64,000 nucleotides of DNA from Microlunatus sagamiharensis. Its GTDB lineage: Bacteria; Actinomycetota; Actinomycetes; Propionibacteriales; Propionibacteriaceae. How positions within the stretch are numbered: position 1 is the first letter of the stretch; each line of letters begins with the position of its first letter. The DNA lies in contig NZ_LT629799.1 of NCBI RefSeq assembly GCF_900105785.1, positions 806,001 to 870,000 on the forward strand. Direction: 5' to 3'. Positions 27,673-36,699 of this stretch are shown one piece after another. Position numbers and translations under genes: made by a program. The notes below the pieces were generated by a model, which was given only the letters and a program-made list of their open reading frames with translations, had not been told where the DNA came from and made no database searches.

Positions 27673-28686
27673 TCAGGAGGTCCCGGCCAGGGTCGCCAGC
27701 AGGCCGAGGTGGTCGCTGCCGGGCATCCGCACCGTCTCCAGCGACGTCGCGGTGAGCCGGTCGTCGACGAGGACGTGGTCGATCGGCAGCAGCGGCGGGA
27801 AGGCCCGGTCCGCCGGCCAGGTCGGCACCCACCCGGCCCCCACGAGGTCCGCGGCGCTGCGCATGCCGTCGGCGCGCAGCCGCTGCAGCGGGGCGTGGTC
27901 GTCGATCGCGTTCAGGTCCCCGGCGACCACGAGCGGCATCGAGAGGTTGTCGCGCACCGCGGTCTCCAGCGCGGCGTGGTCGCCGGCGAAGGCACCGCCC
28001 GCGCAGTACGGGTTGCACGGGTGGACGCCGAGCAGGCGGAGCGGGGAGCGCCCGGGCACGTCGACCGTCATCACCCACTGCGTCGCGAGCGAGCCGGGGA
28101 GCGGTTCGGCGTCGGTCAGCGGGTAGCGGGAGAAGATCGTCGTGTCGCTGGGCGGGCCGCCGAGGGCGCCGACCGCGTACGGGAAGCGTGCGTCCCACCC
28201 CGGCGTCTGGAGCCGCTCGAGGAAGCCGCGGTCGGTCTCGCTGAGGACCACCACGTCGGCGCCGGAGGCGACCTCGCCGAGGCGTTCGGTGTCGGCCCGG
28301 CCGAGGTAGACGTTCTGGGCGAGCACCGTGAACGACGGGCCGACGACCGGCCGGTCGTCCGGCACGAAGAACGGGGCCACCCAGCTGACGTGCAGCGCCG
28401 TCAGCGCTGCGACGAGGACCGTCAGGAGGGCGACGGGTGCGCGCCGCCGGCTCAGGACCAGCGCGACGACCAGCAGCAGCAGGGCGAGCAGGTAGAGCGG
28501 CAGGCCGTACGGGACGAAGGACGCCAGCAGCGCGCCCAGGTCGTCGGTCGGCGCGCCGACGCGGAGCAGCGTCGTGCCCACGGCGGGCACGAGCAGCAGC
28601 AGCGCCGCCACGAGCGTCGCGCGTCGCCGGCGAGGGCGGGTGGGCGTGCTGTCCCAGGCCGGGCGTTCGGCGGTCCCGGCCCTCAC
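27673..28686 (-). CDS. membrane-anchored endonuclease/exonuclease/phosphatase-family protein
   Basis: This 337-residue protein has three N-terminal membrane helices (about residues 25-45, 54-78 and 84-107) followed by an EEP domain facing outward. Family residues seen are Asn in LAQNVYLG, Glu in VLSETDRG, the GDLNAIDDHAP motif, IDHVLVDD and a final SDHLGLL. EEP enzymes cleave phosphodiester or phosphoester bonds; the substrate (nucleic acid, lipid or inositol phosphate) cannot be told. Its GTG start overlaps the PH-GNAT gene stop in GTGA, so the two form one transcription unit. Confidence 0.83.
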   Translation of the reverse strand: MRAGTAERPAWDSTPTRPRRRRATLVAALLLLVPAVGTTLLRVGAPTDDLGALLASFVPYGLPLYLLALLLLVVALVLSRRRAPVALLTVLVAALTALHVSWVAPFFVPDDRPVVGPSFTVLAQNVYLGRADTERLGEVASGADVVVLSETDRGFLERLQTPGWDARFPYAVGALGGPPSDTTIFSRYPLTDAEPLPGSLATQWVMTVDVPGRSPLRLLGVHPCNPYCAGGAFAGDHAALETAVRDNLSMPLVVAGDLNAIDDHAPLQRLRADGMRSAADLVGAGWVPTWPADRAFPPLLPIDHVLVDDRLTATSLETVRMPGSDHLGLLATLAGTS

Positions 28687-29642
28687 GCGGCCCGGCGTGC
28701 CCGGCGGCGCAGCTGCTTAGTCATGCGGATCTCCTGCGGGTTCGGCTGGTAGCGGCACGGCCGGCGCTCGTCGGTCTCGGCCCAGCCGTGGCTGCGGAAG
28801 AAGGCCCGCGCCCCCGCGTTCCCCTCCAGCACCCACAGCGTGGCCTCGGGCTCGCCGCCGTCGTACATCTCACGAACGGCGAACTCGAGGAGTGCCGAGC
28901 CGTAGCCCCGGCGCGTCCGGTGGGGCGCGATCCCGAGGTGCAGCACCTCGCCGGAGGAGGAGAAGGCGACGTAGCCGAGCGCGTCCTCCTCGCGCTCGAG
29001 GACGAAGACCCGCGCCGACGGGTCGTGCAGGAGACGCCGCCAGCGGCTCGTGACCTCACCGACCGGGTAGGGGTGCTCCTCCGGCGGGAAGAGGTGCTCC
29101 AGGTGCTCCTCGCCCGCCGCCCGCTCGATCCGGGTCAGCAGCCGGGACTCGTCGGGGCGGGCTCGGCGGATCCGCAGCCCGGTCTCGGCGTCCTCCAGGG
29201 GCGGGTGGCGCAGCTCCAGCTCGTCGATCAGCTCGTGGGCGACCGCGTCGGCCCGGGTGAAGCGGCCCCGGCGCAGCGAGAAGTTCGACTTCTGCACGCA
29301 CCACGCCTCGGCCACGCCGTCCTCGGAGCCGACCACGAGGCCGTTCTCCCCGGGCGCCACGAGCGTGATGTCGTGCCAGTCGAAGGAGCGCGACGAGAAC
29401 GGGTTGCGCACGTGCACCCCGTCGTCGTCGGCGACCAGCCGCGGGTGCAGCCCGAAGCGCCAGGCGTAGAGGAGGGCGAGCAGCGCGAGGAGCCCCAGCG
29501 CGCCGGGGATCCACGGGGACCCTTCGCGCCGGTAGATCAGGTACGCGAGTCCCGCGACCGCGGCGGCGGCGAGCACGGCCAGCGCGACGACGGCGGTCAG
29601 CGTCGCGGGTGCAGCACGCCAGACGCGCCTCGGACCCACCAC
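28683..29642 (-). CDS. fusion of a bacterial PH domain with a GNAT acetyltransferase
   Basis: In this 319-residue protein the first part has two membrane helices (about residues 10-32 and 41-60). A bacterial PH-like domain follows, with RLVADDDGVHVRNPFSSRSF and DWHDITLV. From about residue 165 a GNAT domain follows with RIRRARPDESRLL, VLHLGIAPHRTRRGYGSALLEFA (the acetyl-CoA loop) and WVLEGNAGARAFFRSHGW. Both parts are in one open frame. The start is a GTG at 29642 behind GGAAGG; a second GTG follows directly. Such PH proteins normally stand alone in actinobacteria, so the fusion is unusual. The target of acetylation is unknown. Confidence 0.78.
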   Translation of the reverse strand: MVGPRRVWRAAPATLTAVVALAVLAAAAVAGLAYLIYRREGSPWIPGALGLLALLALLYAWRFGLHPRLVADDDGVHVRNPFSSRSFDWHDITLVAPGENGLVVGSEDGVAEAWCVQKSNFSLRRGRFTRADAVAHELIDELELRHPPLEDAETGLRIRRARPDESRLLTRIERAAGEEHLEHLFPPEEHPYPVGEVTSRWRRLLHDPSARVFVLEREEDALGYVAFSSSGEVLHLGIAPHRTRRGYGSALLEFAVREMYDGGEPEATLWVLEGNAGARAFFRSHGWAETDERRPCRYQPNPQEIRMTKQLRRRARRAA

Positions 29643-29898
29643 TGATGCGACACCTTCCCGACACCGACCGTTCAGCCGGACTGTAACGGTCGACGCCCCC
29701 GCTGCGTGGCTTCTGACGCCCTGCGGACGAAGCGTCCGGACCTGCACGGGCGCAGCACAGGGATCAGGTCGGCGACGAGGTTCAGGTGCGGACGGGCCGC
29801 GGGCCGGTCGTCCACAGGGCTGGTCGGGGAGGCGGTGCGCCGTCCACAGCCGCCCGTGCGGGCGGCACGGCGGGTGCGCACGTCCGTACAAGACCGGT

Positions 29899-30864
29899 GT
29901 GGCCCGACGACACCCTCCGCCCGACCCCGAGACCGCCGCCCTCGCCCGGGCGCGGCTGGCGCGTCTCCTCGGAGGTGGGGACGTCGGGCCGCGACGGGCG
30001 GCCGGGGTGCTCGACGACGACGCGACCGACCGTGTTCCTCGGGCCGCGGGGGTGCCGGGGGTGCAGGACGACGGTGCCGGGTCGTCGGAGCCCGGCCGCC
30101 CGGTCGGACCCGAGGACCTGGAGCCGGCCCGGCGGTTCACGCCGTGGCACCTGGCGGTCGTCGCCGCGGTCCTCGTGGTCGGGGTCGTGTGGGGCGGCTG
30201 GTCCTGGCTCCAGGCCCGGCCGGAGGCGGTCGCGGCGCCGAGCGTGGTGCAGAGCGCCGGTCCGACCAGCGCACCCTCCGTCCTGCCACCGTCTCCGGCA
30301 CCCGGTGCGGGCTCGGCGGGTCCGGGGCCCGCCGGCCAGGGGGAGGCGAGCGCCGCCGGTCCCGTGGTGCACGTCCTGGGCGCCGTGCGGAGCCCCGGCC
30401 TCGTGCGCCTCGAGCCGGGCGCCCGGGTGGAGGACGCCATCGAGGCCGCCGGGGGCCTGCGTCGCGACGCCGACCCCGACGAGCTCAACCTCGCCCAGCC
30501 GCTGGAGGACGGCGTGCAGGTCGTCGTCGGCACGACGAAGCACCCGGCGGGGGAGGTGCGGGTCGCCGGTGCCGGTCCGGGTGGGTCGGGCTCGGGGGGT
30601 TCGGGCTCAGGGAGCTCCGGCGGCTCGTCGGGCTCGTCCGGCTCGTCCGGGTCCTCGGGGGCCGGCACCGGCTCGGTGGTGGACCTCAACCGGGCGAGCG
30701 TCACCGAGCTCGACGCGCTGCCCGGCGTCGGACCCGTGACCGCGCAGAAGATCCTCGACTGGCGCGAGCAGCACGGCCGCTTCTCCCGCGTGGAGGAGCT
30801 GCAGGAGGTCGACGGGATCGGTCCGAAGACGTACGCGCGGCTCGCCCCGCACCTGCGGGTGTGA
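29899..30864 (+). CDS. comEA: competence protein ComEA, DNA-binding
   Basis: This 321-residue membrane-anchored DNA receptor has a cytoplasmic basic N-tail, one membrane helix (about residues 83-105), a Pro/Ala linker, and an SLBB domain (about 155-212, VVHVLGAVRSPGLVRLEPG). A Gly/Ser-rich linker of about 35 residues is followed by two helix-hairpin-helix motifs at the C-terminus (LNRASVTELDALPGVGPVTA). It binds incoming DNA and hands it to ComEC. The GTG start at 29899 has no strong ribosome site. The stop overlaps comEC in GTGA. The gap upstream, shared with the divergent PH-GNAT gene, shows no clear promoter. Confidence 0.92.
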   Translation: MARRHPPPDPETAALARARLARLLGGGDVGPRRAAGVLDDDATDRVPRAAGVPGVQDDGAGSSEPGRPVGPEDLEPARRFTPWHLAVVAAVLVVGVVWGGWSWLQARPEAVAAPSVVQSAGPTSAPSVLPPSPAPGAGSAGPGPAGQGEASAAGPVVHVLGAVRSPGLVRLEPGARVEDAIEAAGGLRRDADPDELNLAQPLEDGVQVVVGTTKHPAGEVRVAGAGPGGSGSGGSGSGSSGGSSGSSGSSGSSGAGTGSVVDLNRASVTELDALPGVGPVTAQKILDWREQHGRFSRVEELQEVDGIGPKTYARLAPHLRV

Positions 30865-33212
30865 CCGCGGTCGTGGACGCGACCCCGGACGCGGGCGTCG
30901 CGCGCAGCGTGCACGACCTGCGCATGGTCGCGGTGGCCGCCGGAGCGTGGGCCGGGGCCGGGCTCGGGACGTCGGGCTCGGCGCTCGTGTGGGGCGCGGT
31001 GCTCGCCGTCGCGGCGCTGGTGGCCCTGGTGGCGTGGCGTCGTGGCTCGGTGCTGCTGGTCGCGGTGGCCGCCGCGCTCGCCGTGACGGGCGGGACGGGG
31101 GCCGTCCGGGCGGAGGTCCTCGCCTCCGGCCCGCTCGCCGGGCTGGCCGACGAGCGGGCCGTGGCCACGGTCGTCGTCGAGGTCCGCGGCGACGCCCGGG
31201 TGCACCCGGCGCAGGGCGTGCGCCCGGCCTACGCGAGCCTCCCCGGCCTCGCGGTCGCGGTGGACGGCCGAGGACGGGCCTGGCGGGTCCGCACGCCCGT
31301 GCTCCTGGTGGTCAGCGGCGCGGCCGTGGACGGCTGGAGCCGCTGGCCCGTCGGCACCCGGCTGCGGGCGGAGGCGCGGCTGGAGCGCGCCGACCCCGGC
31401 GACCCGTACGGCGCGGTCCTGCGCGTGCGAGGAGACGCGACGGTCGTCCGCGCGCCGCCCGCCTCGCTGCGGCTGGTCGAACGGGTGCGCCAGGGTCTGC
31501 GCACCTCGGTCGCCCACCGGGCGCCCGAGCCGCGCGCGCTCGTCCCGGCGCTCGTCCTGGGCGACACGTCGGCGCTCACCCCCGAGGTGGTGGACGACTT
31601 CCGCACCACCGGGCTCTCGCACCTCACCGCGGTGTCCGGGGCCAACCTGACGCTCCTGCTCGCCTTCTGCCTGGTGCTGGCGCGCTGGGTCGGGGTGCGC
31701 GGGCGGGTGCTGCGCGTCCTGGGCCTGGCCACGGTCGTCGTCTTCGTCGGGCTGTGCCGCACCGAGCCGAGCGTCCTGCGGGCGGCGGCGATGGGCCTGG
31801 TCGCGCTCGCGGCGCTGGGCGCCGGCGGGCGCGCGGCCGGGATGCGCCACCTCGCCGTCGCCGCGACCGGCCTGCTGCTGCTCGACCCCTACCTCGCCCG
31901 GTCGGTCGGCTTCGCGCTGTCGGTGCTGGCCAGCGGGGGCATCGTCTGGTGGGCGCGACCGTGGAGCTCGCTGCTCGGGCGGTGGCTGCCGCGCCTCGTC
32001 GCCGAGTCGGTGGCCGTGCCGCTCGCCGCGCACCTGGCCACGCTGCCCGTGGTCGCGGCGATCAGCGGCCGCGTCAGCGTGTCCGGGCTGCTGGCAAACG
32101 CGGTGGCCGGCCCGTTCGTCGGCCCGGCGACGGTGCTGGGGTTCGCGGCGGCCGCCGCCTCGCTGCTCAGCGCTCACCTGGCCGCGGTGCTGGGGTTCGG
32201 GGCCGCGTGGTCGGCGCAGCCGGTCCTCTGGGTGGCGCACGCGGGCGCCGCGCTGCCCGGGTCGGCCCGTGACTGGCCGGCCTCGCCCTTCGCGCTCGGC
32301 TGGCTGGGTGCCGCTGCGCTGGCGGCCGGGCTGGTCATGCCGTTCGTGCTCGTGCGGCGCCGCTTGGTGGTCGCGCTCGCGCTGCTGATGGTCGTGGCCC
32401 TCGTCCTCCCGCCGCGCCGGCCGGGCTGGCCGCCGCCGGGCTGGGCGCTCGTGGCCTGCGACGTGGGTCAGGGCGACGGCCTCGTCCTGCGGGCGGGCCC
32501 GCACGACGCGGTCGTCGTCGACACCGGCCCCGACCCGGCCGTCCTGCAGCGCTGCCTGGCTGAGCTGGGCGTGCGGCGGGTGCCGCTGCTGGTGCTGACG
32601 CACTTCCACGACGACCACACCGGCGGGCTCGACGGCGTCCTCGGGACCCGTCCCGTCGGGCAGGTCTGGGTCTCGCCGCTCGCGTCGCCGAGCGGGGAGG
32701 CGACCCGGGTGCGAGCGGAGGCCGCCCGCCTCGGGGTGCCGGTGGTCACCCCGGCCGTGGGCGCCGGCGGCAGCGTCGGCGAGGTGGCGTGGCAGGTCCT
32801 CGGGCCGCTGGCCGGACCGGCCGCGGACGTGGCCGCCGAGGACGAGTCGGGCCGGGAGAACGACGCCAGCCTGGTGGTCATGGCGACCGTGGGCGGCGTG
32901 CGCGTCCTGCTCACCGGGGACGTGGAACCGGCGGGCCAGGAGGCCATCGTCGCCGCGGGGGCCGACCTGCACGCGGACGTGCTCAAGGTGCCCCACCACG
33001 GGTCGTCACGGCAGGACCAGGCGTTCCTCGCCGCGACCCACGCCCGGGTCGCGGTCGCCAGCGCCGGGGTCGACAACGACTACGGCCACCCGGCGCCGAG
33101 CACGGTCGCACGCCTGCGTGGGCTCGGGATGCAGGTCCTCGCCACCAACGAGCACGGCAGCGTCGCGCTCGAGGCGAAGGACGGGCGCCTGCTCGTGGCG
33201 ACCGAACGGTGA
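30861..33212 (+). CDS. comEC: DNA uptake channel protein ComEC
   Basis: This 783-residue polytopic protein has an N-terminal domain of several helices with a DUF4131-like OB region and a central competence domain (LSHLTAVSGANLTLL, then the CRTEPSVLRAAAMG stretch). The C-terminal metallo-beta-lactamase domain contains LTHFHDDHTGGLDG near residue 585 and a late LKVPHHGSSRQD. It forms the channel for single-stranded DNA; the C-terminal domain may degrade the other strand. The GTG at 30861 overlaps the comEA stop, which argues for this start over a Met about 20 codons later. The pair followed by holA is the usual actinobacterial order, here interrupted. Confidence 0.92.
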   Translation: MTAVVDATPDAGVARSVHDLRMVAVAAGAWAGAGLGTSGSALVWGAVLAVAALVALVAWRRGSVLLVAVAAALAVTGGTGAVRAEVLASGPLAGLADERAVATVVVEVRGDARVHPAQGVRPAYASLPGLAVAVDGRGRAWRVRTPVLLVVSGAAVDGWSRWPVGTRLRAEARLERADPGDPYGAVLRVRGDATVVRAPPASLRLVERVRQGLRTSVAHRAPEPRALVPALVLGDTSALTPEVVDDFRTTGLSHLTAVSGANLTLLLAFCLVLARWVGVRGRVLRVLGLATVVVFVGLCRTEPSVLRAAAMGLVALAALGAGGRAAGMRHLAVAATGLLLLDPYLARSVGFALSVLASGGIVWWARPWSSLLGRWLPRLVAESVAVPLAAHLATLPVVAAISGRVSVSGLLANAVAGPFVGPATVLGFAAAAASLLSAHLAAVLGFGAAWSAQPVLWVAHAGAALPGSARDWPASPFALGWLGAAALAAGLVMPFVLVRRRLVVALALLMVVALVLPPRRPGWPPPGWALVACDVGQGDGLVLRAGPHDAVVVDTGPDPAVLQRCLAELGVRRVPLLVLTHFHDDHTGGLDGVLGTRPVGQVWVSPLASPSGEATRVRAEAARLGVPVVTPAVGAGGSVGEVAWQVLGPLAGPAADVAAEDESGRENDASLVVMATVGGVRVLLTGDVEPAGQEAIVAAGADLHADVLKVPHHGSSRQDQAFLAATHARVAVASAGVDNDYGHPAPSTVARLRGLGMQVLATNEHGSVALEAKDGRLLVATER

Positions 33213-33247
33213 GCGGTCCAGCGGAGGTCGGGTCGGTGGTGCGGTCC

Positions 33248-34693
33248 TCAGCGCGCGGCCGTGAGCCCGGTGACGGGGTCGAGCCGGAGCCGCCGGCTGC
33301 CGCACGTCAGCACGACGACGTCGCCGGGTTCACCGGGGGTCGTGGCAGCCGAGGCCGGGTCGGGCTGCCCGCCGGCGAAACGCGCGCGCACCTCCCGCTT
33401 GTCCCCGCAGACGAAGCGCCACAGGGCGGGGCCGCCGCGCAGCGGCACCGCGACGACCTGGTCGGCCGTGCGGTCGAAGCGGTTGGTGCCGGCGAGCACG
33501 ACGACGTCGCCGTAGCGGGCGCCCACGAGCGGGCGGGGCTCGCCGGCCGGGCCGAGGGAGCCGGACAAGCCCGTCGGGAGGCGGGGGAGCGTGGACCCGA
33601 CCGTGCCCTCGTCGTCGTCGGAGGACCCGGTTGGCCCGGGGCGGCGGAGCGCGACCGGCGACACGGAGACGCCGGTCTCGCTGGTCCCGACCTGGTGGTA
33701 GCCCGAGAAGGTCGCCACGGTGTCGCAGCCGGAGCCGCTGACCGCGACCGTCTGCGTCGGGGTGGCGGACGGCGCGTCGGCGGCGGGCGGGTAGACCCAG
33801 GTGGCGCAGGTGAAGTGAAGCTCCTCGACCGGGCTGCCGTAGCGCAGCTCGGTGACCCGCTGAGCCGCCACCGTCTGGGCCGTCCACCAGAGCTCGAGCA
33901 CCGCGACGACGCAGAGCGCGAGGGCGGCGTACCAGCGCCACCGGCGGCGGGCGCCCCGTGGCCAGCACTGGACGACGAGCCAGACGAGCACGCCGAGGAG
34001 GGCGCCGAAGAGCCAGAGCCGCACCGAGGCGGAGGTGAGCAGGGCAGCGAACCTCAACCCCTCGGTGTTGGCGGCGAGCGCCTGCGCCTCGCGGCGCAGG
34101 TCTGGCGCGAGGAGCCAGCGCCCGACGGCGAGCGGCCCGGGCAGCAGCAGCACCCAGGCGACCACGAGGACGGACCCCGTGCGGCTGGTGACGGGCCGGC
34201 GCGGCGCCAGTCCGGCGACCAGCGCGTGCGAGACTGCCCACGCGGTCGAGGTGAGCCACACCAGCAGCCCGATGACGGCGAGGGCGGTCGCGCCGGGGCC
34301 GGCCACCAGCTGGAGCAGCAGCGAGCCCAGGGCGACGAGCGAGCCGACCAGGGCGGGCAGCAGGAGCCAGACGCGGCCGAGGTGCTGGCCGCGCCGGACC
34401 AGGAGCGTCAGGGCGGCGCTGCAGACGAGCAGGAGCCCCGCGCCGAGCGGCCGGTCGAGCAGCGACAGGGGTCCGAGCTGCTGCAGCCACCAGTCGTGGG
34501 CGGGGAGCGCCCCGGTCTCGGGCACGCCGCGACCGACGACGACGAGCCACTGGACGCCGAGCAGCAGCGCCAGCGGGACCGTGGCGGCGAGCCGGACCGT
34601 GCGTCGGACCTGCGCGAGCTCATGTCCTGGCCACGGGGACCCGAGGACGGGCTCGACCTCGCGCTTGCTCGCGTACGCGTGGGTGAGGGTCAC
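33248..34693 (-). CDS. membrane protein with extracellular C-terminal domain, function unknown
   Basis: This 481-residue protein has about seven hydrophobic helices in its first 240 residues. They are followed by a long extracytoplasmic part with a Thr/Pro-rich stretch, Cys pairs (FTCATWVYPP and SGSGCDTVATF; RFVCGDKRE and VVVLTCGSRR) and a segment resembling the first blade of a PQQ-type propeller (RRLRLDPVTGLTAAR). The protein ends right there, so relatives may be longer. Its GTG start overlaps the stop of the upstream gene (34690) in GTGA, forming a two-gene unit on the strand opposite comEC and holA. Confidence 0.7.
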   Translation of the reverse strand: MTLTHAYASKREVEPVLGSPWPGHELAQVRRTVRLAATVPLALLLGVQWLVVVGRGVPETGALPAHDWWLQQLGPLSLLDRPLGAGLLLVCSAALTLLVRRGQHLGRVWLLLPALVGSLVALGSLLLQLVAGPGATALAVIGLLVWLTSTAWAVSHALVAGLAPRRPVTSRTGSVLVVAWVLLLPGPLAVGRWLLAPDLRREAQALAANTEGLRFAALLTSASVRLWLFGALLGVLVWLVVQCWPRGARRRWRWYAALALCVVAVLELWWTAQTVAAQRVTELRYGSPVEELHFTCATWVYPPAADAPSATPTQTVAVSGSGCDTVATFSGYHQVGTSETGVSVSPVALRRPGPTGSSDDDEGTVGSTLPRLPTGLSGSLGPAGEPRPLVGARYGDVVVLAGTNRFDRTADQVVAVPLRGGPALWRFVCGDKREVRARFAGGQPDPASAATTPGEPGDVVVLTCGSRRLRLDPVTGLTAAR

Positions 34694-35445
34694 GGCGTCG
34701 CGGCCGGCCGGACCGGCAGGGTCAGGGCGCCGCCCGGCAGGGCTGCGGGCACGGCCGGTCGGCCGTGGCCCTCGGTCGGCCAGTCGACGTCGACGACCTC
34801 GAGCGCCGTGCGTCCGAGGGCGCCGCCGAGCAGGACGTGCGGCAGCGACTCGTCGAGGACGACGCCGAGGCTCAGGTCGGTGAGGTCGGCCAGGGTGCGC
34901 CGCCGCACGGCGTCGGTCGTGCGGGCCGACAGCTCCCGGGCGAGCCGGTCCAGCAGCCGCTCGCCGAGACCGTCGAGCGTGTCGGGTCCCCCGGGTGCTC
35001 CCGGGCGTGGCGGTCCTCCGTCGCCGGCCGCGTCGCGCAGGCGCGCGTCGGTGTCCACGAGGTCGTGCAGCGCCGAGGGTGCGTCCACGAGGGCGACCCC
35101 GAGGAGCAGCTCGACCTGGTGCACCGTCCGGGCGTCGAGGGTGTCGAAGGGGCCCAGGCGCAGGCGGACGTCGACCGGCTCGTGGGTGAGGACCGCGTAC
35201 GAGGCGCGGGTACGGGGGAGCAGCGGCGGCAGCACCAGGCTGCCGGCAGACAGCACCTCGACGGGTGCGCCCTCGCGCTGCAGCAGCACCGAGGTGCGCT
35301 CCGCGACGTAGCCCACCGTGTCGACGCGGTGGGCCGCGCTGACGAGCCGGGTGGGGAGGGCCGGGACGGCTCCGGAGGCGGCCTCCGCGTCCGCGCGTCG
35401 GCGCAGGACCCGCAGGAGCAGGACCTCCAGCAGCGGCGCGACCAC
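34690..35445 (-). CDS. hypothetical protein, possibly SPFH/Band-7-like
   Basis: This 251-residue protein is not firmly recognised. It starts with a short hydrophobic helix (VAPLLEVLLLRVLRRR). A beta-rich stretch follows that looks Band-7-like (RTSVLLQREGAPVEVLSAG, then SYAVLTHEPVDVRLRL and VHQVELLLGVALVDAPS), and then a helical part. If correct, it would be a membrane-tethered scaffold for the membrane protein encoded next. The GTG at 35445 is chosen because GAGGGGG precedes it. The stop overlaps the next gene. The resemblance is by eye only. Confidence 0.6.
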   Translation of the reverse strand: MVAPLLEVLLLRVLRRRADAEAASGAVPALPTRLVSAAHRVDTVGYVAERTSVLLQREGAPVEVLSAGSLVLPPLLPRTRASYAVLTHEPVDVRLRLGPFDTLDARTVHQVELLLGVALVDAPSALHDLVDTDARLRDAAGDGGPPRPGAPGGPDTLDGLGERLLDRLARELSARTTDAVRRRTLADLTDLSLGVVLDESLPHVLLGGALGRTALEVVDVDWPTEGHGRPAVPAALPGGALTLPVRPAATP

Positions 35446-35486
35446 GACGACCCCCTCGTCGGACGGACCCGACCTCCGGCGAGCCA

Positions 35487-35494
35487 GGTATACA
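35487..35494. promoter_or_regulatory. overlapping divergent -10 boxes
   Basis: GGTATACA reads as TATACA (35489-35494) toward holA and as TATACC (35492-35487) toward the minus-strand hypothetical gene. It is one of the few TA-rich spots here and would force the two transcription units to compete. No clear -35 boxes were found. Confidence 0.4.
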
Positions 35495-35559
35495 CCGGCC
35501 CGACGGCACGCGCCCGGTCCTGGCGTCCGAGGGCGGTGGGCGTGTCGGTGGGTCCTGGC

Positions 35560-36585
35560 ATGCTGTCGCCCGTGGCCGCGTCGAGAGCTGGGTCGAGATC
35601 TGCTCCCCGGGCCGGGGCGCGGTCCACGGGGTCGCCGTTCGGCCGCACGACCCTCGTCGCAGGGCCCGAGGGGCTGCTGGCCGACCGCGCCGTCGCCGAC
35701 CTCCTGGCCCGCGCCCGCAAGGAGTCGCCCGAGGTCGAGGTCAGCAGCACCGAGGCCGCCTCGCTCGACGGGTCCCGGCTGACCGAGCTCAGCGGGTCGT
35801 CGCTGTTCGCCACCCGCAAGGCCGTGGTGGTCACCGACCTCGCGAACCTCTCGCCCGACGTCGCGCCCGACCTGCTCGACGTCGTCAGCGCCGCGCTGCC
35901 CGACGTCGCCCTGGTGCTCGTCCACGGCGGCGGGCAGAAGGGCAAGGGCGTCCTCGACAAGCTCAAGGCCCTCGACGTGGTCGTCGTCGACTGCCCGCCG
36001 GTCAAGACCTGGGAGCTGCCGCAGTTCGTGGCCGCCGAGATCCGGCACGCGGGCGGGACGGCCGACGCCGGGGCCGCGCAGGCGCTCGTCGACGCGGTCG
36101 GCGCCGACCTCCGGGCGCTCGCCGCCGGGGCCTCGCAGCTCGTCTCCGACACCGAGGGGCACGTGCGCGCGGAGGACGTGCGGCGCTACTTCGGCGGCCG
36201 GGCCGACGTCACGAGCTTCGCGGTCACCGACTCCGTGCTGGCCGGCAACACGGGTGCGGCGATGGAGCAGCTGCGCTGGGCGCTGACGACCGGGGTGCCG
36301 CCGGTCCTGGTGACGAGCGCGCTCGCCTCCGGGATCCGTGGGCTCGGCAAGCTCCTGGGGGCCCCGCCCGGGCAGCGCGACGTGGACCTGGCCCGCGAGG
36401 TCGGCGTCCCGCCGTGGAAGCTCAAGACCCTCCGGGCGCAGGCCCGCGGCTGGGACTCCCGGGGGCTCGCGGTCGCCCTGCGCGCCGTGGCGACCGCCGA
36501 CGCCGACGTCAAGGGTGCGGCCGAGGACGCGGCGTTCTCCCTGGAGCGCGCCCTGCTCGCGGTGGCGGCGGCCCGCCGGAGCTGA
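35560..36585 (+). CDS. holA: DNA polymerase III subunit delta
   Basis: This 341-residue clamp-loader subunit opens the beta sliding clamp. After a basic, low-complexity N-tail, the AAA+-like domain has RTTLVAGPEGLLADRAVADL and LFATRKAVVVTDLANL. The C-terminal helical collar domain has GTAMEQLRWALTTG-like sequence (residues about 228-245) and the family ending SLERALLAVAAARRS. The ATG at 35560 includes the basic tail; a GTG four codons later is possible. It faces rpsT across a strong hairpin. Confidence 0.92.
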   Translation: MLSPVAASRAGSRSAPRAGARSTGSPFGRTTLVAGPEGLLADRAVADLLARARKESPEVEVSSTEAASLDGSRLTELSGSSLFATRKAVVVTDLANLSPDVAPDLLDVVSAALPDVALVLVHGGGQKGKGVLDKLKALDVVVVDCPPVKTWELPQFVAAEIRHAGGTADAGAAQALVDAVGADLRALAAGASQLVSDTEGHVRAEDVRRYFGGRADVTSFAVTDSVLAGNTGAAMEQLRWALTTGVPPVLVTSALASGIRGLGKLLGAPPGQRDVDLAREVGVPPWKLKTLRAQARGWDSRGLAVALRAVATADADVKGAAEDAAFSLERALLAVAAARRS

Positions 36586-36640
36586 ACGCCCGGACGCGTG
36601 CCGAGGCCGAAGCGCTCGGCGCGAGGTCCGGACGCACGAC

Positions 36641-36669
36641 GTCCCGGCCACCCATGGGGTGACCGGGAC
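36641..36669. terminator. bidirectional terminator between holA and rpsT
   Basis: GTCCCGG and CACCC (36641-36653) pair with GGGTG and CCGGGAC (36657-36669) with one C/A mismatch and a three-base loop. It sits between two convergent genes and can serve both strands. There is no U tract. Confidence 0.65.
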
Positions 36670-36699
36670 GACGGTGGAGCGTAAGGAGCGCGGGCGCGC

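Noticed and set aside
28683-32999. A 4.3-kb open frame on the minus strand opposite comEA and comEC
   Set aside because: Only its last part (the PH-GNAT gene) has protein-like composition. The rest is Pro/Arg/Gly-rich shadow of comEC, which has clear motifs.
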